DNA of 39,456 nt from a virus, in IMG/VR virus record IMGVR_UViG_3300025162_000098, positions 1-39,456 of that record, one strand, 5' to 3'. The notes under the pieces are model-generated. The model did no database searches. It was not told the DNA's origin and saw nothing but the letters and a program-made list of their open reading frames with translations. Positions 1 through 9,517 of this stretch are shown here, piece after piece (the first letter of the stretch is position 1; each line of letters opens with the position of its first letter). The position numbers and the translations under genes were made by a program.

Positions 1-66
1 ATATTCATTAAATATAAAATTACTAATACAAACATATCTGATACTTTAACTATAGGATTTTCATAA
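1..66 (+). CDS. 3' end of a baseplate protein, possibly gp25-like (partial)
   Basis: The reading frame is open from the first base and ends in TAA directly against the ATG of the gp6-like gene. Only 21 residues are visible, ending IKYKITNTNISDTLTIGFS. This looks like the C-terminal beta strand of the gp25/IraD-like baseplate wedge family, and gp25 lies just before gp6 in many T4-like marine phages. The assignment rests mostly on position. It could be another baseplate protein. Confidence 0.4.
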   Translation: MFIKYKITNTNISDTLTIGFS

Positions 67-1908
67 ATGACTAATAAGGAAATAAAATATGTAAATAAAG
101 ATTTTGATTCATTTAAATCAAGTCTTATTAATTTTTCTAAAACATACTTTAAGGATTCATACACTGATTTTAGTGAAGCTTCTATAGGAAATATGTTTAT
201 AGAATTATCATCATATGTAGGAGATGTTATGTCTTTCTATATGGATAACCAAATTCAAGAAAATTTCCAACAATATGCTAGACAAACAGACAATGTTTTT
301 GCATTGGCTTATATGTATGGTTATAAACCAAAAACAACTGGGTTAGCAAACGTTAATGTGGATTTTTATCAATTACTTCCTTCTAAAACTATTAATAATC
401 AAGTAGTACCAGATTATGATTATGCATTAAATATAAATTCTAATACTACTGTTAATTCTAAATCAAACCCAAACATAGGTTTTATAATAGAAGATCCAGT
501 CGATTTTACTGTCTCGAGTTCATTTGATCCTACTTCAATTAATATATATCAAATTAGTAATAATCAACCTCAATATTTTTTATTGAAGAAAACAAGAAAG
601 GCAATATCTGGAAATATAAATACGACTTCATTCTCATTTGGTAATCCAACAGAATTTCCCACTGTAATAATAAAGGGAAATAATATTTCAGAAATTCTTG
701 ATATAGTTGATTCTGATGGTAATATATGGTATGAAGTTGATTATTTGGCTCAAGAATTAATATATGATAATATTAAGAATACTAATTTAAACGACCCAAA
801 CAATTTTCAAAACGAAGACAATTCTCCATATATTTTAAAAACTAAACAAGTGCAAAGAAGATTTGTTACTCGTTTTTTAGATGAGACTATATTACAAATA
901 CAATTTGGATCAGGTAAAACACAAGATATAGATGAAGAAATAGTTCCTAACCCATCAAATGTTGGTTTAGGATTACCATTTGAAAAGAACAAACTTACAA
1001 CAGCATATTCTCCACTTAATTTCATATTTACTAATACTTATGGGATTGCACCTTCCAACATAACATTAATTGTTAGGTATTTAACGGGAGGTGGAGTTAT
1101 ATCAAATATTCCTTCAAATGATTTAACTAATATAAATACGAGTACTGTAAAATTTCTGAAATCAAATTTAAATCCTAACACAGCTCAATATATTTTTAAT
1201 TCAATTACTTCAAATAATGAATTTGCTGCTAGTGGGGGTCAAGACGGAGATACAATAGAAGAATTAAGACAAAACTCTATTTCAAATTTTTCCACTCAAT
1301 TAAGAAGTGTTACCCAGGATGATTATTTAATTAGAGCATTAAGTATGCCTTCTAAATATGGAAGTTTATCTAAAGCGTTTATTAAAAAATCAACGGCTAG
1401 TAATAAGGATACTAATTTAGATTTATATGTTTTATCATATAATATTGATAGTAAATTAAATATTGCTTCTAGTACTTTAAAAGAAAATTTAAAAACATAT
1501 TTAAATCAAAATAGAAGTATAGGAGATTCCATAAGTATAAAAGACGCCTTCATAATTAATATAGGATGTGAATTTAGTATAATATCGCTCCCTAATTATA
1601 ATAGTAGTGATATATTAATTAAATGTATATCTTCTTTGAAAGACTTTTTTAATATAAATAAATGGCAAATAAATCAACCTATAATTTTAGGTGATTTGTT
1701 TTTGTTATTAAGTAAGGTAGAAGGAGTTCAATCTGTTAAAGATATAAAAATAATTAATAAAGCAGGAACTACTCAAGGATATTCTAGTTGGGCATATGAT
1801 ATGGATTCTGCTACTCAAAATAAAATAATATATCCCTCTTTAGATCCTTCAATATTTGAAGTGAAGTATCCTGAAATAGATTTAAAAGGTTTTCTTACAA
1901 ATTATTAA
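67..1908 (+). CDS. 6: Baseplate wedge protein, T4 gp6-like (baseplate J family)
   Basis: The 613-residue protein is close in length to T4 gp6 (about 660). The N-terminus (KYVNKDFDSFKSSLINFSKT, then FSEASIGNMFIELSSYVGDVMSFYMDNQ at about residues 36-64) is the classical start of gp6/baseplate-J-like wedge proteins. The middle has the GGGVISNIPSND segment and EELRQNSISNFSTQLRSVTQDDYLIRA (about 398-424), typical of the baseplate-J core. Gp6 forms the ring of wedge dimers that ties the baseplate together around the hub. The ATG abuts the previous stop, and a DNRLRE-like gene follows after 10 bases, so these genes are probably co-transcribed. Family membership is confident; details of the gp6/gp53 interface cannot be judged here. 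Confidence 0.85.
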   Translation: MTNKEIKYVNKDFDSFKSSLINFSKTYFKDSYTDFSEASIGNMFIELSSYVGDVMSFYMDNQIQENFQQYARQTDNVFALAYMYGYKPKTTGLANVNVDFYQLLPSKTINNQVVPDYDYALNINSNTTVNSKSNPNIGFIIEDPVDFTVSSSFDPTSINIYQISNNQPQYFLLKKTRKAISGNINTTSFSFGNPTEFPTVIIKGNNISEILDIVDSDGNIWYEVDYLAQELIYDNIKNTNLNDPNNFQNEDNSPYILKTKQVQRRFVTRFLDETILQIQFGSGKTQDIDEEIVPNPSNVGLGLPFEKNKLTTAYSPLNFIFTNTYGIAPSNITLIVRYLTGGGVISNIPSNDLTNINTSTVKFLKSNLNPNTAQYIFNSITSNNEFAASGGQDGDTIEELRQNSISNFSTQLRSVTQDDYLIRALSMPSKYGSLSKAFIKKSTASNKDTNLDLYVLSYNIDSKLNIASSTLKENLKTYLNQNRSIGDSISIKDAFIINIGCEFSIISLPNYNSSDILIKCISSLKDFFNINKWQINQPIILGDLFLLLSKVEGVQSVKDIKIINKAGTTQGYSSWAYDMDSATQNKIIYPSLDPSIFEVKYPEIDLKGFLTNY

Positions 1909-1918
1909 AACATAATTA

Positions 1919-3055
1919 ATGGCCATTTATAGATTATTCCCCAATCAAGATACAACTATATATTCAGCATATCCACAAATGAATGTTGGGTTGGATTCTA
2001 TTTTAGAAATAAATAATATAAAATCATTAGATGGGTCTTCTCAAGTAGCAAGAAGTTTAATTAAATTTGATCAAGATGAAATTGATTATGTTTTAAGTAA
2101 TTTAGTTAGTGGTTCGAATTTTGAGGCTAACCTTAGATTATATATTGCTGAAGTTGAAGGAATTACTCAAGAAACAAAATTAGAAATTTACCCCATATCG
2201 GGTTCGTGGGGAAACGGAAATGGTCAATATTTAGATAGTCCTTTAAATCCATCTGGTGTGTCTTGGTTTTACCAAAACTATGAGCAGAATAAGTTGTGGG
2301 ATGTAGATGGCACAAATCAATACGTAACTAGTTCATATTCTGGTTTTAACAAAGGTGGAGGAACTTGGTTTACTGGTTCAGATAATATTTATATTCCTAA
2401 TATTTTAGTTACTCAATCATTTAATTCAAGAACATATTTTGATTTAAATGCTAATATAACAGATATCGTTAAAGCTTGGTCTATATCTTCTAGTTCTTCT
2501 ATAGAAATAAATAATGAAGGTTTAATTATAAAACTTGATTCTAAATCTGAATTTAATCCATCATCTTCTGCTCAACCTTCATTTAAATATTATTCTGTTG
2601 ATACTAATACTATATATCCTCCGGTTTTGGAAATAAAATGGGATGATTCCATATATGAAACAGGAAGTTTACCGTTTTTAAATACTGCAGAAGCATATAT
2701 AAGTTTAAGTAATAATCCTATAAAATTTTATCCTGACAGTATTAATAAATTTAGAGTAAATGCAAGACCTAATTATCCTCCTAGAGTGTATCAAACATCT
2801 TCAATATATACAAATAATTATATTTTGCCAGAACAATCATGTTATGCCATAAAAGATTTAGATACTAATGAAATGGTAATAGATTTTGATGACCAATATA
2901 CAAAGTTGAGTTGTGATAGTAAAGGTAATTATTTTTCGTTAAATATGAGTGGGTTAGAGACTGAAAGAAATTACGTTATTTTAATCAAATCGTTAATAGA
3001 GGGAGATACAATGATTGAAGATAATAATTTTATTTTTAAAATATTAAATGGTTGA
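1919..3055 (+). CDS. Virion protein with DNRLRE-like beta domain
   Basis: 378 residues. The N-terminal part (about 5-110) reads like a DNRLRE-type beta-sandwich: FPNQDTTIYSAYPQMNVGL, then a basic/acidic RSLIKFDQDEI strand, an LRLYIAEVEG strand and IYPISGSWGNGNG. The later segment ANITDIVKAWSISSSSS...GLIIKLDSK also follows that family's second half. Such domains occur in surface-exposed fibrous proteins. The position between the gp6-like wedge and a huge tail protein argues for a baseplate or fibre-attachment role. The gene overlaps the next by 8 bases, suggesting translational coupling. The domain call is from pattern recognition, and the exact virion role is inferred. Confidence 0.6.
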   Translation: MAIYRLFPNQDTTIYSAYPQMNVGLDSILEINNIKSLDGSSQVARSLIKFDQDEIDYVLSNLVSGSNFEANLRLYIAEVEGITQETKLEIYPISGSWGNGNGQYLDSPLNPSGVSWFYQNYEQNKLWDVDGTNQYVTSSYSGFNKGGGTWFTGSDNIYIPNILVTQSFNSRTYFDLNANITDIVKAWSISSSSSIEINNEGLIIKLDSKSEFNPSSSAQPSFKYYSVDTNTIYPPVLEIKWDDSIYETGSLPFLNTAEAYISLSNNPIKFYPDSINKFRVNARPNYPPRVYQTSSIYTNNYILPEQSCYAIKDLDTNEMVIDFDDQYTKLSCDSKGNYFSLNMSGLETERNYVILIKSLIEGDTMIEDNNFIFKILNG

Positions 3056-3428
3056 AAAAGTAGATTTAAATAAAAAAGTATATGAAAAAAATTCATATAC
3101 TAAGACCATAGATACCAAATTCAGAGAATTAGGGGTAACTTCTATTGCTGAGGATTTAAGTGATATTATATCTGTTGATGATTTCTTTTCAAATTATAAT
3201 TCAATATTTTATCAAATTCCCAAAAATGGAGATAGTAATTCACATGAATTTTTAGTTAAAACTAGTGGAGACTATATAGATTTCAATCAAACAAACGAAC
3301 AAATTTTGGCTCTTCAAAAAGAAATTTCTACATTACGAGAAACAAATTTGCAGCAAAATATAACCATTCTTGGTTTACAAACCGGTCAAACATTTAACAT
3401 AACAGGTTCAATTCCATCAATACAATGA
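3048..3428 (+). CDS. Small tail/baseplate-region protein with C-terminal coiled coil
   Basis: 126 residues, not recognised by sequence. The N-terminal half is charged and mixed. Residues about 75-112 (NEQILALQKEISTLRETNLQ) form a short heptad-like coiled coil, followed by a Gly/Ser/Thr-rich tail. The start overlaps the preceding gene by 8 bases and the stop overlaps the next start by 4 bases (ATGA). This tight coupling places it in the baseplate operon. It may be a trimerising connector or chaperone for the giant protein downstream, but that is inference. Confidence 0.6.
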   Translation: MVEKVDLNKKVYEKNSYTKTIDTKFRELGVTSIAEDLSDIISVDDFFSNYNSIFYQIPKNGDSNSHEFLVKTSGDYIDFNQTNEQILALQKEISTLRETNLQQNITILGLQTGQTFNITGSIPSIQ

Positions 3429-6400
3429 GTCCAGAAATAATTATACAACCCGTTGATTCTTCTACATTTGAATCTCAGACAACATATCTGACTCAGGATG
3501 ATACCATAATCTCATCTTTTTATTTAGATATAAAATTTAATTCTATTTCAGATTATGTAGAAACAAACATATATGATGAAAATCAGAATCCATTATTAAA
3601 TAGTATTACCCCTAAATCTGATTTTTCAGTATTAAATAATGATATAATTTTAAATCCTGACCAAAACTTAACTCAATCAGGTTTTGATCAAGGTTCATAT
3701 TATATAAAATATAATTTCTTCAGAAAAGTATTAAAATCTGATAACAATTCGTTATATTATATCAGTGAAATTAATTCAGATAGGAAAGAAATTCGTTTAT
3801 CATCTAATCAAATTTCAGACTCTGACATAATATTTTCAACTACTTTATTTTCACAATTAAGAGATAGTGCTACTTATTTTGTTGATTTTTATTTAAATTT
3901 TGGAGAAAATGATTTATGTATTGCTAATAATGTAAAATTAGATACAACCCAAAACAATCCTTCTATTTTAATAAAATTATACGAACCATTATCTCTAAAT
4001 CATAATTTAAAAGATACACTATGGGTAGTAGAACCAATATCTGATTCTCAAACATATTTAGTTACTTTTCCTGACCCAATAATTGAAATCAATGATTCTC
4101 AATATATACAAGGCCCTAACTTTAGTTTAGATATAAAAAATCAGACAGGTCTGTCTTCTCAAATATATTCATATAATGATTTGATTGGTACTAATATATC
4201 TGGTTCTCAACAACAAATTAAAAATATATTAAATAAAAAGGGAATAGATATAAATTTAGATTATAATGATTTTTCAAATTTTATTCATTTTTCATCTGCT
4301 ACTAGTAGATTAGAAAATTTTTATTATAAAGTCTCATTAATAGAAGATTATTCTAATGAAATATCTGATTTTATAGGCAGCATTTCAGGAAACACTACTT
4401 CATCTATTTCATATAATTCAAGTTATAATTCATTATCTGGAAGTATTGATTCTATAATAAATAATTTTGATGAATATGAATATTTTTTATATTTTAATAG
4501 CGGTTCAATAAATTCATGGCCAAAACAGAATTCTCAACCCCCATATCAATTATATAGTACTGGAAGTTCTCAAGTAAGTGTGTGGTTTGAAAATATATTA
4601 GAACAAGCTTCAATATATGACCAAAACAATCAGGATTGGTTGTATTGGACTATACCTGAATATTTAAGAAATGATTCTGAAAATAAGAACTATGAAGTTT
4701 TCTTAAACATGATAGGACAACATTTTGATAGTATATGGGTTTATATAGAAAGTATATCTAATAGATTCAATGCTGATAATAGATTAAATTATGGAATTTC
4801 AAAAACTTTGTTAGCTGATGCTCTAAAAGATTTTGGAATTAAATTATATTCTAATAACTTTAACATAAATGATCTATATACTTCATTTTTAGGAATAACC
4901 CCATCAGGTAGTTTATTTCCATTCCCTGATATAACATCAACCTTACCAGCAACTTCTGGTTTTGAATTTATTGATACTAAAATATCTTCTTCAAATTCTG
5001 AAGTAATTCCTTTGGATGATTTGAATAAGAAGATATATAAAAGATTATATCATAATATCCCTTATTTAGTTAAAACTAAAGGCACAATAGCAGGTTTAAG
5101 ATCATTAGTAAATATATATGGAATCCCTGATACTATTCTAAGGATCAATGAATTTGGTGGTAAAGACAGAAACAATTCAGGTGATTGGGATTATAAACAA
5201 AATATATTTAATTATAGTTATTCAGGTTCATTGACAACAGGTTTTTTGAGTAATCCTAATCTAGGTGATACTTTACCTGAAACAATACAATTCAGATTTA
5301 AAACAAACGGAGTTCCTATTAGTGGTTCTCAAGAATTATTTTTGTCATCTGATGGAGGTACTCAAGTAAGTTCTATAATAATTGATTATTCTAATTTAGG
5401 TTCATTAAATGGATCATATTCTGGTTCAATTGATGAATATAATCAATATGGAATTGTAAAATATATACCTGATGTAAATAATTCTAGTAAAAGTGCTAGT
5501 ATTTATTTACCTATATTCAATAATGATTGGTGGAATATTCAAGCTAATTTTGATCATTTTTCACTCACTGCAAGTTTATATATTGCCAATAAAATAGATG
5601 GTAAAGTAGGTTTTAAAGCATCAGATTCGATAAGTGATTCATTTATTTCATATTTCTCATATTCACCAACTACATCTTCTCTTATACAATTCAATGGTCA
5701 ATTCCAAGAATATAGATTATATAACACAGTCATTAGCGAAAGCATTTTCTATGACTATGTTTTAAATCCATTATCATGTGAAGGAAATTCTATAAATAGC
5801 ACCCCAGACGAACTATATTTTAGAGCACCTCTCGGTAGTAATCTTGATTTAGACTCCAGAACATCCATTCATCCTAAAGTAACAGGATCATGGATTCCTA
5901 CTGCTTCATTTAATAATGAAAGTGAATTCTATTTAAGCAGTGGTTCATTTGTTTCAAATATTGAAAAAATATATTATGATCAACCTATTGCAGGTATAAA
6001 AAATGCTGTAACAGACAAAATAAATATAGAGGAATCAGTGCTTCCTGAAGGAGATACTTTATCACCATTTCGTTCTATTCAACAACAATCATTTGTTTCT
6101 TCTAGTTATACTCCAGACATAAATTATCTTGAGGTAGCATTTTCTCCACAAGACCAAATTAATGAAGATATAATGTCTCAGATTGGTTATATTAATATAG
6201 GTGATTATATAGGAGACCCTCGTCAAATAAATAATGATGGGAATACCTATCCTGACCTAAATAAATTAAGAGACGATTATTTTCAAAAATATAAACATAA
6301 TTATAATGTAAAAGACTTTATTCGTCTGATAAAATACTTTGATAATTCTTTATTTAAAATGTTGAAGGATTTTGTTCCTGCTAAAACAGATTTAGCAACA

Positions 6401-8626
6401 GGGATAGTAATCAAACAACATATATTAGAAAGAAACAAACAAAAACCAGTACAAGTATCTTATGAAGATGTAACATATACTTCTTCAATGAAGAATTTGC
6501 CAAATAATTATGAAGAAGGTGAATTACTTTACACTACTGAAGGTGGTAGTGGAGGATCTTTCTCACATATAAGCGTAGATTCTCAACAGTGGAGTCAAAG
6601 TATACACTTCCCGTATAAACCGACTTCAAGCGCAAATGACGCAATTAAAATCGCAGATAATCGCGAATTTTATAATGGTGAGTTGCCAGGTTCTTCTCTA
6701 TATACACAAATGACAGAACATTGTGGAAAATATAAAGCAGGAGACACAACAGGATTTGACCATGATTTCGATTGTCAACCTAACTTAAATAATGTTGAAA
6801 AATCAAGAGAAAATCCTAACCTCCAAGATGTAGATTATTCATTTGGTATAGATGTTCCTGTAAATATAGGATTGATAATATCAGGAAGCGCAACAAAAGG
6901 TACTGTTCCAGAATCAAATTATTCTCTTAAAAGACATAAAGGGCCAAGATATGATGGAAGTAAATCATCATCTGATGGAGTTAACTTATCAACTGGTCTA
7001 ACTGGTTCATATGATAATTACCCTCCAGTAGAGAGTAAGAAAACACATTTTGCTTATATTAGTGAGATAAAAGATCCATATCCAGTAGTAAATAATAAAA
7101 CATATCTTAATGTAAAATATATAGTTGATACTGAAACTAATATCGATAATCCTGGATTAAGTGATGTAACTTTTTATAATATGAAAGATGTATTTGTTCC
7201 TACAGAAACAATAAATTCATCATTAATAATTCCTAAAGCGGAACCACAATTTAATAAATTAAATAAAACACAAAATATATCTCATATTGGAGAAATAGCA
7301 GTACCTATTTTATATTCCCAGATATCTAGTGATAATTATTCAACTAATCTACATTTCTCTTCTTCATTATCAATCCCATTAACTTATTGGGATTACACAA
7401 CAACAGCTACTAGTTCCTTGAGCAATATAGATGATAATTCTACATTGTTTTCTTTCATCCCAGATTATTCAGTTAATATAAATTATGTAAATGATAAATT
7501 ATATGTAGATCCATATAATTATTATTCACCTTTATATAATACTGAGAGAGTATCTTTATCAAATGTTATTTTATCAGAAGATCAATATTCTTTAACTTAT
7601 AATCACATTTTAATTACTAGTCCTATAGGAAATACAACAGGCATCACAGGTTCATTAGATATATCTATCAGACATAGAAATGCTGGTTCTCCAACATCAG
7701 GTAAAATACCTATTACATTATTAAAAGGAAAAATAACTTTTAATTGTTTAAACAATGATGAATTTACATATGATATAATAGATGTATTGGGTTCAGATTT
7801 TACCATATCTGCAAATAATATTAATATATCATATAGTAATTCTAATTATAATTCATTCATTATAAGCCATGGCATTGTAGATATAAATTATCTAACTTGG
7901 GATATTCAAATAAAAGATGCAGGTACCATTCAACCAACATTAGTACCAGGAGCTGAATGGTGTGGGTTAGAATTTAACTCTAAGGATACCGATATAACAT
8001 TTAATCCATATTCTGTTATATCTAACAAATCGCATTCATTCCTAGAATTATTAAATATAACTAACTTATATGTTCAACCAGATGATTTAAATATATATAG
8101 AGAAACAGGGTATAATAATAAAATATACATAGATAATCAATATATGATATTATCATATGATCAAGGATATATACAAACCCCAATACCTTATACATCTAGT
8201 TTTTCGAATAGATTTAAAAATAATTTTGAACCATATGGAACCGAGTTTCCTAAAATAAAAGATCAATGGAAATTAGAAATAGGGGATCAAATACGTTTTG
8301 AAAATAATGAAGAAAAATGTTATGAAATAACTGATATAAATCCATTTTATTTTGATGTTTATGGTGTTGGGCCTGTGATATTAATAACATTAGACCGAGA
8401 TATTTCTACTTCGACTAATTTAAATTTCTTCTTGATAAGAAGATGGGAAGAAAACAGAAATAATATCACAGTAAATCAAACATTCCCTTACTCAAACCAA
8501 CTTATATCAGCTTCTTTGGCTCCCACAACTACTGGTTTTATATTCCCAAAATATCCAGTAGACGCGATTGCTAAAAATCCTGACAAGATAATTAGAGACT
8601 TAATTGATAAGAAGATAATAGAATAA
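3425..8626 (+). CDS. Giant baseplate/tail protein (1733 aa) with tail-protein-I-like and LamG-like regions
   Basis: At 1733 residues this is the largest ORF. Residues about 440-570 carry helical baseplate-like sequence (NMIGQHFDSIWVYIESISNR) ending in LVKTKGTIAGLRSLVNIYGI, then LRINEFGGKD. This 'KGT..gl..ll..yGip' pattern is typical of tail protein I/gp7-type baseplate proteins. Residues about 595-790 look like a concanavalin/LamG jelly roll (NDWWNIQANFDHFSLTASLY, then QFNGQFQEYRLYN). The rest is Ser/Asn/Tyr-rich beta sequence, consistent with a peripheral wedge arm or receptor-contacting plate. It takes the place of gp7/gp8/gp10-type wedge proteins in this gene order. Overlap with the upstream gene is 4 bases. 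The structural role is well supported; equivalence to one T4 gene is not. Confidence 0.7.
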   Translation: MSPEIIIQPVDSSTFESQTTYLTQDDTIISSFYLDIKFNSISDYVETNIYDENQNPLLNSITPKSDFSVLNNDIILNPDQNLTQSGFDQGSYYIKYNFFRKVLKSDNNSLYYISEINSDRKEIRLSSNQISDSDIIFSTTLFSQLRDSATYFVDFYLNFGENDLCIANNVKLDTTQNNPSILIKLYEPLSLNHNLKDTLWVVEPISDSQTYLVTFPDPIIEINDSQYIQGPNFSLDIKNQTGLSSQIYSYNDLIGTNISGSQQQIKNILNKKGIDINLDYNDFSNFIHFSSATSRLENFYYKVSLIEDYSNEISDFIGSISGNTTSSISYNSSYNSLSGSIDSIINNFDEYEYFLYFNSGSINSWPKQNSQPPYQLYSTGSSQVSVWFENILEQASIYDQNNQDWLYWTIPEYLRNDSENKNYEVFLNMIGQHFDSIWVYIESISNRFNADNRLNYGISKTLLADALKDFGIKLYSNNFNINDLYTSFLGITPSGSLFPFPDITSTLPATSGFEFIDTKISSSNSEVIPLDDLNKKIYKRLYHNIPYLVKTKGTIAGLRSLVNIYGIPDTILRINEFGGKDRNNSGDWDYKQNIFNYSYSGSLTTGFLSNPNLGDTLPETIQFRFKTNGVPISGSQELFLSSDGGTQVSSIIIDYSNLGSLNGSYSGSIDEYNQYGIVKYIPDVNNSSKSASIYLPIFNNDWWNIQANFDHFSLTASLYIANKIDGKVGFKASDSISDSFISYFSYSPTTSSLIQFNGQFQEYRLYNTVISESIFYDYVLNPLSCEGNSINSTPDELYFRAPLGSNLDLDSRTSIHPKVTGSWIPTASFNNESEFYLSSGSFVSNIEKIYYDQPIAGIKNAVTDKINIEESVLPEGDTLSPFRSIQQQSFVSSSYTPDINYLEVAFSPQDQINEDIMSQIGYINIGDYIGDPRQINNDGNTYPDLNKLRDDYFQKYKHNYNVKDFIRLIKYFDNSLFKMLKDFVPAKTDLATGIVIKQHILERNKQKPVQVSYEDVTYTSSMKNLPNNYEEGELLYTTEGGSGGSFSHISVDSQQWSQSIHFPYKPTSSANDAIKIADNREFYNGELPGSSLYTQMTEHCGKYKAGDTTGFDHDFDCQPNLNNVEKSRENPNLQDVDYSFGIDVPVNIGLIISGSATKGTVPESNYSLKRHKGPRYDGSKSSSDGVNLSTGLTGSYDNYPPVESKKTHFAYISEIKDPYPVVNNKTYLNVKYIVDTETNIDNPGLSDVTFYNMKDVFVPTETINSSLIIPKAEPQFNKLNKTQNISHIGEIAVPILYSQISSDNYSTNLHFSSSLSIPLTYWDYTTTATSSLSNIDDNSTLFSFIPDYSVNINYVNDKLYVDPYNYYSPLYNTERVSLSNVILSEDQYSLTYNHILITSPIGNTTGITGSLDISIRHRNAGSPTSGKIPITLLKGKITFNCLNNDEFTYDIIDVLGSDFTISANNINISYSNSNYNSFIISHGIVDINYLTWDIQIKDAGTIQPTLVPGAEWCGLEFNSKDTDITFNPYSVISNKSHSFLELLNITNLYVQPDDLNIYRETGYNNKIYIDNQYMILSYDQGYIQTPIPYTSSFSNRFKNNFEPYGTEFPKIKDQWKLEIGDQIRFENNEEKCYEITDINPFYFDVYGVGPVILITLDRDISTSTNLNFFLIRRWEENRNNITVNQTFPYSNQLISASLAPTTTGFIFPKYPVDAIAKNPDKIIRDLIDKKIIE

Positions 8627-8641
8627 CATATTTATAATAAA
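8627..8641 (+). promoter_or_regulatory. Late-promoter-like motif CATATTTATAATAAA
   Basis: Exact copy of a 15-base motif also found at 12107, 17381 and 24887, with near copies at 28647 and 31860. It begins right after the stop of the giant tail gene. It probably served the structural gene now at 9518 before the endonuclease cassette separated them. Confidence 0.5.
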
Positions 8642-8718
8642 ATAACAATAATATTCACAATAATTTAACTACTTAATAACCTTTAAGCACTTTTCTTCGA
8701 TCTTTTCTTAGAACTGTA

Positions 8719-8729
8719 ATATGTATAAT
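8719..8729 (+). promoter_or_regulatory. Endonuclease-type promoter motif ATATGTATAAT
   Basis: One of eight copies in the window, most of them before homing-endonuclease genes. The TATAAT core ends only 5 bases before the ATG of the 49-codon upstream ORF, so a transcript from here would be almost leaderless for that ORF. A T-rich box (TTCGATCTTTT) lies 23 bases upstream of the motif. Confidence 0.5.
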
Positions 8730-8734
8730 CGACA

Positions 8735-8884
8735 ATGGGAAGAATAAAAAAATACCAGACAGAAGAAGAACGTATTCAAAAACAACTTGAATATAGTAAA
8801 ACATATTATTGGAAAAATAAAGATAAAGTCGATGGAAAAAACAAAGAACGTTATCATAGGAATATACAAGATAACAAGTCCTAG
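8735..8884 (+). CDS. 49-residue MGRI leader ORF overlapping a GIY-YIG gene (copy A)
   Basis: The ORF encodes MGRIKKYQTEEERIQKQLEY followed by SKTYYWKNKDKVDGKNKERY and HRNIQDNKS, 49 residues. Two relatives of exactly the same length occur at 22443 and 26241, and they share MGRI, a T..E(E/A) segment, YYW.NK and K.RY.RN. The ORF overlaps the first 53 bases of the GIY-YIG gene in another frame. Conservation in the overlap is partly forced by the GIY motif, but MGRI and YYW.NK lie upstream of the overlap and are not. The 'YY..NK.K' pattern resembles the linker repeats of the HNH proteins in this window. Possible roles are a leader peptide, a translational coupler, or the remnant of an invaded gene. 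Confidence 0.6.
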   Translation: MGRIKKYQTEEERIQKQLEYSKTYYWKNKDKVDGKNKERYHRNIQDNKS

Positions 8885-9512
8885 TGGAAAAATTTATATA
8901 GGTCAAACTACTAATTGGAAGAAGAGGTTAGGATATTATAATAGATTAGAATGTAAAGGTCAAGTAAAATTATATAATTCATTAGTTAAATATAAATCTG
9001 AAAATCATATATTTGAATTTATAGAGGAATGTTCGAGTGAATTATTAAATGAACGAGAAATATATTGGGGTGATTTTTACGATGTATTGGGTGAGAATGG
9101 ATTAAATCTGAAAGAGTTAGGTATAGGTGGAAAATGGAATGATGAAATGAAAGCTAAAATGAAAGAAAGATGCAATACTCCTGAACATAAAGCTTTCATA
9201 TCTAATATCCATAAAGGTAAAATAACTTCTTCAGAAATTAGAGCTAAGATGAGTGAAACTCATTTATCAATGAATAAAACTCAACCAGAAGAATTAAAAA
9301 TAAAAAGAGGCTTATATAAAAAGCATTCTCCAGAACATATAGAAAGATTTATTAAATCGGCTTCTAAACCTATTATACATCTTCCATCAGAAGTGATATA
9401 TGAAAGTATAACTCAAGCCGCTAAAATATTAGGAATAGATCATTCTAATATAATAAGAATATTAAAAGGAAGACAAAATAATTATAAAGGAACAACATTT
9501 AAATATATTTAA
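8832..9512 (+). CDS. GIY-YIG homing endonuclease with NUMOD-type DNA-binding tail (copy A)
   Basis: 226 residues from the chosen ATG. The GIY-YIG core is at residues 8-25 (IIGIYKITSPSGKIYIGQ), with downstream WKKRLGYYNR and an EIYWGDFYD helix containing the expected acidic residue. The C-terminal half has NUMOD3-like helices (KMKERCNTPEHKAFISN, SEIRAKMSETH) and a NUMOD1-type helix-turn-helix (ESITQAAKILGIDHSNIIRIL). It is a free-standing mobile gene that nicks target DNA to copy itself. It sits between two structural genes. An in-frame ATG at 8787 exists, but 8832 matches the spacing (97 bases from the leader-ORF ATG) in the two sister copies. Confidence 0.85.
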   Translation: MEKTKNVIIGIYKITSPSGKIYIGQTTNWKKRLGYYNRLECKGQVKLYNSLVKYKSENHIFEFIEECSSELLNEREIYWGDFYDVLGENGLNLKELGIGGKWNDEMKAKMKERCNTPEHKAFISNIHKGKITSSEIRAKMSETHLSMNKTQPEELKIKRGLYKKHSPEHIERFIKSASKPIIHLPSEVIYESITQAAKILGIDHSNIIRILKGRQNNYKGTTFKYI

Positions 9513-9517
9513 AAATC

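Noticed and set aside
8627-8641. Reading TATTTATA in the late-type motif as a reverse-strand TATAAATA promoter
   Set aside because: All genes run forward and each motif sits just upstream of a forward gene, so a minus-strand promoter has nothing to transcribe.
8882-8884. Programmed +1 frameshift at the leader-ORF stop joining it to the GIY-YIG frame
   Set aside because: A shift at TCC TAG would splice in after the GIY half of the motif and give a nuclease without its catalytic start. Independent initiation of the nuclease at its own ATG is simpler.
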